Origin: JAYZDP01 sp036337765
GTDB taxonomy: Bacteria; Acidobacteriota; Thermoanaerobaculia; Multivoradales; Multivoraceae
Reading direction: 5' to 3'
Assembly: GCA_036337765.1 (NCBI GenBank)
Contig: JAYZDP010000008.1
Coordinates: 1-29,459, forward strand
DNA: 29,459 bases
The notes beneath the pieces were generated by a model that searched no databases, was not told where the DNA came from, and saw nothing but the letters and a program-made list of their open reading frames with translations. Each line of letters opens with the position of its first letter. The stretch's first letter is position 1. This document shows, piece after piece, positions 9,081 to 15,949 of the stretch. The position numbers and the translations under genes are program-made.

Positions 9081-9142
9081 TCGCTCTCCCGCGAGGTATT
9101 GTGTCGCAATCCCAGGGCAGCCGGCACAGCCGGTTGCGCATC
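9081..9142. promoter_or_regulatory. Divergent intergenic region between trkA and an unknown gene
   Basis: This 62-bp gap must hold the leftward trkA promoter and probably the rightward promoter of the 9143 gene. A perfect inverted repeat CCGGC-ACA-GCCGG lies at 9121-9133 and could be an operator or a short 5' hairpin. The ribosome site GGGAG for trkA lies at its left end. I cannot assign convincing -10/-35 boxes. Confidence 0.35.
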
Positions 9143-10207
9143 ATGGAAGACACCCCGCAACAGCGCTCCGACGCCGGTTTCGAGGCTACCGATGAGGCGC
9201 GCCGTTACCGCGCCGTAGCCGACCTCTACCACGCCTACCTGACCGGCCTGCTGCTGATGTTCGTCAGCCGCCGAGGGCGCGAGGATGCTGCGGAACTGGT
9301 GTTCCGCACATTCCGCCGCCAGCACCTGGAGAAGTTCCTTCCGGGTCTCGAGAAGCTCGGTCTGACGAATCTTCCTGACGCAGTCGCGTGCGCGAAATAC
9401 CACTACCTTTCCAACCATCTCGGAGGGGTCAAGGTCGAGTACCTCTACGAGAGCGACCGTAAGGCTTGGATCCGCTATCCGCCGCCACGCTGGCTCTTCG
9501 ACGGCACAGCGATCTGCGGGATCCCCTCGGAGGTCTCAAGAGCAATGCTCCGCGGCTGGCACGCGTACAACGGCGTGTCGTTGCGAAACCCCCGTCTCGG
9601 CTTCGTTTGCACCAAGCAGACCGTCGACGGCCAGGCCGGGCTCGAGGGCTACTACCTGGAGCACGATCGCGAGATCGAGCCCAACGAGCGACTACGCTTC
9701 GCTCCCGCCGAGGAGGCACCCGAGCTAGATCCGCGGCTCCTACCGACGGTGGCGAGTGACATGTGGCCGCAGGAGCGGCTGCAGAAGGTGCTACGCAACT
9801 ACGCCATGGACTACGTGCGCACCATTGTGCCGCTAGCGGTCGAGCTCTTCGGTGTCGCCGAAGGCGGACACCTCGCCGGACTCGCGGCCCGACAGATCGG
9901 CATGCATTGGGCCGATCGCATTCTCGACCTGCTACCCCGCAGCGATGCGGACGGGGAGGACTTCCTCGACCTTCTGGCGATCCTGTTGACTGCCCAGGGC
10001 GACACGGCAAAGGTAGAGAGCGACGCCAACGGACGCTGCGTGGTGCAGCACGGATGGCGGCTGACGAGGGGCCTGGCTCCCGTCTCGCCCGCCGTCTTCG
10101 ACGCCTGGTCGGAGCTGTGGAGCGGCATGCTGCTGGCTCAGGACCGACACGGACGCCTCTCGGTGCGGCGCGAGACCGGCGACGTCGTGCGGTGGAGACT
10201 AGCCTGA
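9143..10207 (+). CDS. Uncharacterised 354-aa soluble protein
   Basis: I do not recognise a family with confidence. The protein has no signal peptide and no clear membrane segment. An alpha-helical N-terminal part contains AELVFRTFRRQHLEKF. A mixed region follows with WIRYPPPRWLFDG and GLEGYYLEHDREI. A second helical half contains AARQIGMHWADRILDLL and HGWRLTRGL. The layout loosely recalls two-domain ligand-binding or hydrolase-like proteins, but no catalytic motif is obvious. Codon use matches neighbouring genes. I chose ATG 9143 because the alternative GTG at 9101 would leave only 20 bp to the divergent trkA start. A short ORF overlaps its 3' end and a radical SAM gene follows on the same strand, which may form a small transcription unit. 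Confidence 0.82.
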   Translation: MEDTPQQRSDAGFEATDEARRYRAVADLYHAYLTGLLLMFVSRRGREDAAELVFRTFRRQHLEKFLPGLEKLGLTNLPDAVACAKYHYLSNHLGGVKVEYLYESDRKAWIRYPPPRWLFDGTAICGIPSEVSRAMLRGWHAYNGVSLRNPRLGFVCTKQTVDGQAGLEGYYLEHDREIEPNERLRFAPAEEAPELDPRLLPTVASDMWPQERLQKVLRNYAMDYVRTIVPLAVELFGVAEGGHLAGLAARQIGMHWADRILDLLPRSDADGEDFLDLLAILLTAQGDTAKVESDANGRCVVQHGWRLTRGLAPVSPAVFDAWSELWSGMLLAQDRHGRLSVRRETGDVVRWRLA

Positions 10208-10443
10208 CACCGGGGAATCGTGACCTGTCCCGCCTCTTCGCCCGGATGGCGGTCGCCCTGGAGCTGCGCCCGATCGGAAGTGCCCTTCCCCTGGCGCGGC
10301 TCCTGTCAGAGGGCCTGTCGCAGCTGGAGGGAGTCGGGCGGGTGGCACACGGTGTTGCACTCCGGCGCGGGCGTGAACGCGTCGATCGCATCGAGTTGGT
10401 GGCCACCCGAACACCTAGAAGCTTGGCTTGGCCTTTGAGGTGA
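10192..10443 (+). CDS. Possible small ORF, 83 aa, unknown
   Basis: A GTG-initiated frame overlaps the last 16 bases of the upstream gene and fills most of the space before the radical SAM gene. Its codons prefer G/C in the third position, like real genes here. The translation has a helical-looking segment DLSRLFARMAVALELRP followed by LARLLSEGLSQLEGVG and a possible strand RVDRIELVATR. I recognise no family. It could be a genuine translationally coupled small protein, or an open frame in GC-rich spacer. Confidence 0.4.
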   Translation: METSLTPGNRDLSRLFARMAVALELRPIGSALPLARLLSEGLSQLEGVGRVAHGVALRRGRERVDRIELVATRTPRSLAWPLR

Positions 10444-10451
10444 GCTACGAT
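10423..10451 (+). promoter_or_regulatory. Candidate sigma-70-type promoter for the radical SAM gene
   Basis: TTGGCT (10423-10428) and TACGAT (10446-10451) are separated by exactly 17 bp, and each matches the sigma-70 consensus at four of six positions. Transcription would begin about where the ATG at 10461 lies, so the mRNA would be leaderless or nearly so. This fits the lack of a clear ribosome site there. The -35 box overlaps the end of the possible small ORF. Confidence 0.3.
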
Positions 10452-10452
10452 T

Positions 10453-10471
10453 AGGCGTAAATGAGGCGTAA
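10453..10471 (+). repeat. 8-bp direct repeat across a start codon
   Basis: AGGCGTAA occurs at 10453-10460 and again at 10464-10471, flanking the ATG of the radical SAM gene with 3 bp between copies. It may be an operator or chance; its period is 11 bp, close to one helical turn. Confidence 0.5.
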
Positions 10472-11516
10472 TCTGTATCGAGGTCGTGGCGCTCCAGCCA
10501 ATCCAGAAGGGCGCTTTGAGACCCTCGAGGTCGAAGCGGACCCCGAATCGGCACACGACCATGCTCCCCGGCTGCAGACCCGCTACCTGCGCGATGACAG
10601 CCGCACCATCCTGGTGCGCAACTCGAGCCCCGACCTCTCGTTCGACTACAGCCTGAACCCCTATCGCGGCTGTGAGCACGGCTGTGCCTACTGCTACGCC
10701 CGTCCCACCCACGAGTACCTGGGCTTCTCGGCTGGCCTCGACTTCGAGTGCCGGATCCTGGTCAAGGAAGAGGCGCCCGCGCTGCTTCGCGAGGCCCTCG
10801 GCAAGCGATCCTGGCGGCCGAAAACGGTCGCGATGAGCGGCGTCACCGACTGCTACCAGCCGGTCGAGCGACGCCTGCGCATCACGCGCGGTTGTCTCGA
10901 GGTATTCGCCGAGACCCTCAACCCGGTCGGTATCGTGACAAAGAACCACTTGGTAACGCGCGACATGGATCTGCTCGGGACCCTCGCCACGGTCGACGCC
11001 TGCGCGGTGACACTGTCGATCCCGACCCTCGATCCCGAGCTCGCCCGCGTTCTTGAGCCTCGCGCCTCGGCACCGGCCCGGCGTCTGGCAGCAGTCGAAA
11101 GGCTCTCCACCGCGGGTATTCGCACCGGCGTTTTGGTGGCTCCGGTAATTCCCGGGCTCACCGAGCACGAGATCCCCGAGATCGTGAAGCGAGCCGCCAC
11201 AGCCGGTGCGAGCGGTGTCGGCTACGTTCTGCTCCGTTTACCCTGGGGCTTGAAGAGCCTCTTCGAGCAGTGGCTTCGCGTCCACCGCCCGCAGCGTGCC
11301 GAGCGCGTCCTGGCCCGAATCCGTGACGTCCGTGACGGCGAGCTGACGGACAACACATGGGGCAGGCGTCACACCGGTAGCGGCACCTACGCCGGGCAGA
11401 TCGCAACCCTCTTCAAGGTCGCCCGCGCCAGAAACGGTCTCGACGACAAGCAGCCCGGTCTCTCAACCGCCTCCTTTCAGCGCCCAGTTCCACCGGGACA
11501 AGGCCGGCTATTCTGA
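10461..11516 (+). CDS. PA0069/Rv2578c-family radical SAM protein (SplB-like)
   Basis: The 351-aa cytoplasmic enzyme binds a 4Fe-4S cluster through CEHGCAYC, with C71, C75 and C78 forming the CxxxCxxC radical SAM motif. Upstream lies NPYRGCEHGC, typical of the PA0069 family, which resembles spore photoproduct lyase. Further family features are TVAMSGVTDCYQPVE (122-136), the strand-turn KNHLVTRD (161-168) and VLVAPVIPGL (224-233). The late tryptophan-rich LPWGLKSLFEQW (260-271) is also typical. The reaction of this family is not established. The start is ATG 10461, where the conserved N-terminus begins. The gene ends tail-to-tail with the permease on the other strand; the two coding regions share 9 bp. 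Confidence 0.92.
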   Translation: MRRNLYRGRGAPANPEGRFETLEVEADPESAHDHAPRLQTRYLRDDSRTILVRNSSPDLSFDYSLNPYRGCEHGCAYCYARPTHEYLGFSAGLDFECRILVKEEAPALLREALGKRSWRPKTVAMSGVTDCYQPVERRLRITRGCLEVFAETLNPVGIVTKNHLVTRDMDLLGTLATVDACAVTLSIPTLDPELARVLEPRASAPARRLAAVERLSTAGIRTGVLVAPVIPGLTEHEIPEIVKRAATAGASGVGYVLLRLPWGLKSLFEQWLRVHRPQRAERVLARIRDVRDGELTDNTWGRRHTGSGTYAGQIATLFKVARARNGLDDKQPGLSTASFQRPVPPGQGRLF

Positions 11517-12860
11517 GCCCCGCCGCGAGAGCAGAAAGAAGGCTGCGCCACCCACGCCCACAGTGCCGAGCGCCAGCGTCGACTCCACCGGTCGACCTTG
11601 ATAGGCCCAGAACATCATCCACGCCGACACTCCTAAGAACACGATCGGGGTCATCGGATAGCCCCAGGTTCTGAAGGGGCGTGGCATGTCCGGCCGGCGG
11701 ATCCGCAGCACGATCACGCACGAGACCGCAAGGCTGGCGAACAGGCTGATAGTGAGGCCGGCGTACTGCTGGATCTGGTCGACACGACCAGAGACGATCA
11801 GGGCCGAGGTCACAATGCCCTGCAGGACCAGTGCCGCGGTCGGAGCACCGGTACGAGGATGTACCCGGGCCAAGGCACGCAGGGGCGGATAGTCGCGCCC
11901 AAACGAGTAGTAGACGCGCGGCCCGGCTATCGTCATCGCCGAAGCCGAAGCCAGAATCGAGATGCACAGAATGAGGGTCACCGCGTTCACGCCCCCGCCC
12001 CCGAAGAGCTGCCTGGACGCGACCAAGCCGACCTCGACCTGCCCCGCCAGCTCGTCGACTCCGGCACCATAGAAGTAGACGAAGTTCAGCCCGAGGTACA
12101 GCAGCGCAACGATCGACGTGCCGATGAGAAGAGAGCGTGGCAGGTCACGTTGCGGGTTCTCCATCTCCGAGGCGACGTACGCAGAAGCGTTGAAACCCGC
12201 GTAGCAGAACATCACGAAGACGAGCGACGTTGCCAGAGCCGGCAGCAGGGCCCCGGTCTGCTGCAGATCGGCATAGCCCGCCGACGGCGCGACCAGGTTC
12301 TCCACCTGCCCGCGACCGATCGTGACCGCAGCGACGATGATGCCGACGATGCCGACCACCTTGATCAGCGTCATCGCGTCGTTGAAGCCGTAGCCGCCGC
12401 GGACTCCACGAAAGTGAACCGCGATCAGGATCCACACCACGACTATCGCCCCCAGGTCCTCAACCGACACGCCCAAGACCCTCCCCGACACGTCCACGTT
12501 CGGCATCAGGTGTGCGGCATAGCGCATGAAGCTCTTCGCGGCGGCCGCGATCGGTCCCGAGAATCCCGCCATCAGCGAGACAAACGCGCTCATGAAGGCG
12601 AGAGCCGGCCCGAAGGTCTCACGCAAATACACATACTCCGCGCCGGCCTGCGGCATCGCGGCACCGAGCTCGGCATAGCAGAGGGCTCCCGCCAACGCCA
12701 GCAGACCGCCCACCACCCATAGGGCATAGATCAGCACCGGGTGACCCAGATCTGCGGCCTGAAACCCGGTGGTCGTGAAGATCCCCGCGCCGACGATGTT
12801 CGCGACCACCAGGGCGGTCGCGGAGCGCAGCCCCAGGCGACGAATCAACGACGGAGGCAC
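11508..12860 (-). CDS. APC-superfamily amino-acid permease (LAT-like)
   Basis: The 450-aa inner-membrane transporter has about 12 predicted membrane segments. TM1 carries the unwound substrate-binding motif NIVGAGIFTTTGF (about 20-32). TM2 leads to CYAELGAAMPQAGAEYVYL, and the TM6-7 loop holds SEMENPQRDLPRSL, the typical E-x-x-NP-x-R-x-x-P signature. It should exchange or symport amino acids; the substrate cannot be told from sequence. The GTG start (12858-12860) puts a short basic N-terminus before TM1. It lies 40 bp downstream of the isoaspartate methyltransferase gene on the same strand and may be co-transcribed. Its stop interlocks with the stop of the convergent radical SAM gene. Confidence 0.92.
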   Translation of the reverse strand: MPPSLIRRLGLRSATALVVANIVGAGIFTTTGFQAADLGHPVLIYALWVVGGLLALAGALCYAELGAAMPQAGAEYVYLRETFGPALAFMSAFVSLMAGFSGPIAAAAKSFMRYAAHLMPNVDVSGRVLGVSVEDLGAIVVVWILIAVHFRGVRGGYGFNDAMTLIKVVGIVGIIVAAVTIGRGQVENLVAPSAGYADLQQTGALLPALATSLVFVMFCYAGFNASAYVASEMENPQRDLPRSLLIGTSIVALLYLGLNFVYFYGAGVDELAGQVEVGLVASRQLFGGGGVNAVTLILCISILASASAMTIAGPRVYYSFGRDYPPLRALARVHPRTGAPTAALVLQGIVTSALIVSGRVDQIQQYAGLTISLFASLAVSCVIVLRIRRPDMPRPFRTWGYPMTPIVFLGVSAWMMFWAYQGRPVESTLALGTVGVGGAAFFLLSRRGSE

Positions 12861-12900
12861 GTCGTATCTCGCTCTGCCTGCGTCGCGCCGTCGTACCCGC

Positions 12901-13593
12901 TCAGGGGTCCGGGCTCATCGGGGCAATACGCACTGGCTCGATGCGCCGGCGCACCATGCCCTCGTCGGTCTGGGTGAGCCCCGTCCGGTCATGCAAGATC
13001 CCGCCTACAGGCACGACCATCTTGCCGTTGGTCTTGAGCTGCTGGAACAGGCGCGGCGGAATCTCGGCCGGGGCCGTCGTCAGGATGATGGCGTCGAACG
13101 GAGCCTCGGTGGGCCATCCCCCGTTGCCGTCTCCGATCCGCACGTGTACGTTGTTGTAGCCGAGGTCCCTCAGACGCTCCTTGGCGTCCTCACCGAGCCG
13201 CTCACTGATCTCGATTGTGTACACCTCGCGGGCCAATCGGGACAGTATCGCCGCGTCGTAGCCTGAGCCGGTGCCGACTTCAAGCACCTTCTGAGTACCG
13301 TTGAGCTCGAGCAGTTCGATCATCAGAGCCGTTATATAGGGCTGCAGCAGACCGCCGCCAGGCCCGGTGCCGACCGCCTCGTCGACGTATGCCGCCTCCC
13401 GCGACGACTCCGGCACGAAAAGGTGCCGTGGAACGGTCTCCATCGCGTTGAGGAGGTCCGTCTGGTGGATTCCCCGCCGGCGCAGCTGGTTCTCGACCAT
13501 CCAGCTTCGGTCGCCACGGAACGGATCCTGAGCCGCGCTCATGCTCGACAGCACGAGAGCACCCAGAAGGATCGTTCCGGCGATGCGGGTCAT
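12901..13593 (-). CDS. pcm: Protein-L-isoaspartate O-methyltransferase with an apparent signal peptide
   Basis: The 230-aa enzyme transfers methyl groups from SAM to isoaspartyl residues of damaged proteins. It has family hallmarks: ENQLRRRGI (34-42), VPRHLFVP (54-61), QPYITALM (84-91), and the SAM-binding motif VLEVGTGSGYDAAIL (103-117) followed by VYTIEI. Later come GDGNGGWPTEAPFDAII (154-170) and LKTNGKMVVPVG. Two oddities stand out. The protein begins with a signal-peptide-like stretch (MTRIAGTILLGALVLSSMSAAQD), whereas the usual enzyme is cytosolic. The usual TISQPY motif reads GGGLLQPY, so the Thr/Ser positions are Gly and Leu. The ATG start is supported by a GGGAGAAG ribosome site. It is divergent from the cupredoxin operon. 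Confidence 0.92.
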   Translation of the reverse strand: MTRIAGTILLGALVLSSMSAAQDPFRGDRSWMVENQLRRRGIHQTDLLNAMETVPRHLFVPESSREAAYVDEAVGTGPGGGLLQPYITALMIELLELNGTQKVLEVGTGSGYDAAILSRLAREVYTIEISERLGEDAKERLRDLGYNNVHVRIGDGNGGWPTEAPFDAIILTTAPAEIPPRLFQQLKTNGKMVVPVGGILHDRTGLTQTDEGMVRRRIEPVRIAPMSPDP

Positions 13594-13686
13594 ATCGACT
13601 CTTCTCCCTGCAGGGTTGATACCAACAACCCCGGGAGCATTCCCTGGCGCGGGTCACTCGATGCGAGCTAGAACCGGCTCATAGGG

Positions 13687-13741
13687 TATAACAGGCCCTG
13701 TGGGCCGACCCGTGACAACCTACGCGAGGAAGAGAACCAGG
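13687..13741 (+). promoter_or_regulatory. Candidate promoter and leader of the cupredoxin-sulfatase-TPR-CRTAC1 operon
   Basis: The pcm/cupredoxin divergent gap (13594-13741) contains a clear AT-rich -10-like box, TATAAC, at 13687-13692; no good -35 is seen. A perfect inverted repeat GGCCC-TGT-GGGCC follows at 13694-13706, at the expected transcription start. AGGAAGAG lies 7 bases before TTG 13742 and is the best ribosome site in the region. A start near 13699 would give a leader of about 42 nt. Confidence 0.4.
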
Positions 13742-14440
13742 TTGAGCTCGATCAGAATCCTCCTTGCATCCATTTGTGCCGTCCTCGTCGCCTCGACCGT
13801 CCAGGCCGGGACGGTCAGCGGCAAGACGACCTTCTCGGGCGAAGCACCCGAGGGCCGCATCATCAAGATGAACGCAGATCCAAAGTGCGTCGAGATCAAC
13901 GGCGGCAAGGAGGTGCGCTCGGCCGACACCGTGGTGGGTGACGACGGCGGCCTCGCGAACGTGTTCGTCTACCTGAAAAACCCTCCTGAGGGGGACTATC
14001 CGGTGCCTGAAGAGCCGGTCGTTCTGTCGCAGGAAGGCTGTCTGTACACACCTCGCATCCAGGGCATCGTGCTCGAGCAAACATTGCAGATCGCGAACGA
14101 CGACGACACCCTACACAACGTGCGCGCGCTCGCGGTCCACAACCGCCCGTTCAACCTCGGCCAGCCGCCGGCGACGCCGCCCAGGACCAAGACTTTCAAG
14201 GTCGCCGAGCCGGCGCTCAAGTTCAAGTGCGACGTGCATCCGTGGATGTCGTCGACCATCTTCGTGCTCAACCATCCGTTCTATGCGGTGTCCGGCGCCG
14301 ACGGTTCCTTCACCATCGACAAGGTTGCCGATGGCACCTACACGGTGATCGCCTGGCATGAGTCGCTGGGAGAGCAGGAGTCGGAGGTCAAGGTGAGCGG
14401 TGGCACCCTCGTCGACTTCGAGTTCGTGGCGGCCGAGTAG
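13742..14440 (+). CDS. Exported cupredoxin-like protein (plastocyanin-type copper site)
   Basis: From TTG 13742 the product is 232 aa with a compact signal peptide (MSSIRILLASICAVLVASTVQA). The body resembles the exported plastocyanin-like / carboxypeptidase-regulatory-like proteins common in Acidobacteria and Planctomycetes. A type-1 copper site is visible: H125 in TLHNVRAL, then C163, H166 and M169 in KCDVHPWMS. Two other cysteines (C49, C100) may pair. The C-terminal part GADGSFTIDKVADGTYTVIA (185-204) is a carboxypeptidase-regulatory-like fold. A periplasmic electron-transfer or copper-binding role is likely. GTG 13700 is an alternative start, but TTG has the better ribosome site (AGGAAGAG). 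The sulfatase start abuts its stop codon, so the two are surely co-transcribed. Confidence 0.88.
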   Translation: MSSIRILLASICAVLVASTVQAGTVSGKTTFSGEAPEGRIIKMNADPKCVEINGGKEVRSADTVVGDDGGLANVFVYLKNPPEGDYPVPEEPVVLSQEGCLYTPRIQGIVLEQTLQIANDDDTLHNVRALAVHNRPFNLGQPPATPPRTKTFKVAEPALKFKCDVHPWMSSTIFVLNHPFYAVSGADGSFTIDKVADGTYTVIAWHESLGEQESEVKVSGGTLVDFEFVAAE

Positions 14441-15940
14441 TTGCACCGCACCGGTCTCGTCTGTCTGGCCCTGCTCGCCGCCGTGTCGGTGAGCACCGCC
14501 GAGGCCGCTGAGCGCCGTAGCGTCGTCTTCATCCTCGTCGACGATCAGCGTTTCGACGCCTTCTCCTTTCTGGGCCATCCGTTTCTCGAGACGCCGCGCC
14601 TCGACGCACTCGCCGCCGACGGCGCAGTGTTCCGCAACGCGTTCGTCACCACATCTCTGTGCTCGCCGAGCCGCGCCTCGATCCTCACGGGTCAGTACGC
14701 CCACAAGCACCGTGTCCTCGCCAATCGCACCCCCCTGGCGCTCGAACATCCGACGTTCCCGGTGGTGATGCGGGAGCAGGGCTACCGCACCGCTATCGTC
14801 GGTAAGTGGCACATGGGCGGTGCCAACGACGCACCGCGCCCGGGCTTCGACCACTGGGTCTCCTTTCCCGGGCAGGGCGCCTACTTCGACCAGGCTTTCA
14901 ACGTCGACGGCGAGCATATGGAGCAGACCGGCTACATCACAGATCGGATCACCGACTACGCAGTCGACTTCATAGGCCAGCAAACCGAATCGCCGTTTCT
15001 GCTCTACGTGTCGCACAAGGCTGTCCATGCCGACTTCAAGCCGGCGGCACGCCACCGGGGCTCTTATGCCGATCGCAGCTACCCCTACCCCGCGTCCATG
15101 GCTGACAGCGACGAGAACTACGCCGGTAAGCCAGACTGGGTACGTGCGCAACGCAATAGCTGGCACGGCGTCGACGGCATGTACGACAGACGCGTCGATT
15201 TCGACCGCTTCGTCATCGACTACGCCGAGACCCTGCGCGCCGTCGACGAGAGCGTCGGGCGGATCGTCGACGCATTGAGCGCCAGGGGGCTGCTCGAAGA
15301 CACGCTCATGGTCTTCACGTCCGACAACGGCTTCCAGTTCGGCGAGCACGGGCTGATAGACAAGCGAACGATGTACGAGGCCTCGATCCGCGTACCCCTG
15401 ATCGTGCACTGCCCGGCTCTCGTTTCCCAGGGACGGGTCCAGGACCAGCTGATCCTCAACATCGACTTCGCGCCGACCTTCATGGAGCTGGCCGGTGCGG
15501 AGATCCCGGAGCCGGTCCAGGGTCGCTCGTTTCTCGCCGCGATCGATCGACCCGGTGCCGCCGGACGCGACGCCTTCCTGTACCAGTACTTCTGGGAGCG
15601 AGCCTTCCCGCAGACGCCGACGGTCCTGGGCATCCGCACCCAACGCTACAAGCTGATGCGATACCACGGAGTGTGGGACCGCTACGAACTCTACGACCTT
15701 CAGGTCGACCCCGACGAGCGCCGCAATCTATTGGCCGAATACGTCACGACCACCGAGGCGGGCCACATCGAAAGTCGCGTCGCTCGCGGGCCGGAACGTC
15801 TCCTTGAAGGTCGCTTCGCCGACGGGGCCCTCGATGCGAACCTGAAGGCGCTGTTTCAACGTCTCCACACTCGCCTGGACGAGCTACTCGATGAGACCGA
15901 GTGCGCGCGCGAACCGGGCTGGCACCTTGCTGGGAGCTAG
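14441..15940 (+). CDS. Exported sulfatase (formylglycine type)
   Basis: The 499-aa hydrolase has a signal peptide (MHRTGLVCLALLAAVSVSTAEA). The sulfatase active-site signature LCSPSRASILTG has C74 as the residue converted to formylglycine. Metal-binding D34/D35 lie in LVDDQRFD, K122 and H124 in GKWHMG, H192 in SHKAVH, and D295-N296 in TSDNGF. The length and the C-terminal block YELYDLQVDPDERRNL are typical of arylsulfatase/N-acetylglucosamine-6-sulfatase-like enzymes; the substrate is probably a sulfated glycan but is not fixed by sequence. No formylglycine-generating enzyme is in the window, so maturation must depend on a gene elsewhere. The TTG start directly follows the cupredoxin TAG. The next gene starts 9 bp after its stop. 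Confidence 0.93.
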   Translation: MHRTGLVCLALLAAVSVSTAEAAERRSVVFILVDDQRFDAFSFLGHPFLETPRLDALAADGAVFRNAFVTTSLCSPSRASILTGQYAHKHRVLANRTPLALEHPTFPVVMREQGYRTAIVGKWHMGGANDAPRPGFDHWVSFPGQGAYFDQAFNVDGEHMEQTGYITDRITDYAVDFIGQQTESPFLLYVSHKAVHADFKPAARHRGSYADRSYPYPASMADSDENYAGKPDWVRAQRNSWHGVDGMYDRRVDFDRFVIDYAETLRAVDESVGRIVDALSARGLLEDTLMVFTSDNGFQFGEHGLIDKRTMYEASIRVPLIVHCPALVSQGRVQDQLILNIDFAPTFMELAGAEIPEPVQGRSFLAAIDRPGAAGRDAFLYQYFWERAFPQTPTVLGIRTQRYKLMRYHGVWDRYELYDLQVDPDERRNLLAEYVTTTEAGHIESRVARGPERLLEGRFADGALDANLKALFQRLHTRLDELLDETECAREPGWHLAGS

Positions 15941-15949
15941 AATCCTCGG

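Noticed and set aside
9429..11168. 579-codon minus-strand open frame across the unknown gene and the radical SAM gene
   Set aside because: It runs across two plus-strand genes, one with a clear CxxxCxxC motif, and its translation is Arg/Ser/Pro-rich without domains.
14111..15667. 518-codon minus-strand open frame opposite the sulfatase
   Set aside because: The plus strand holds an intact sulfatase signature; the antisense translation has no family features.
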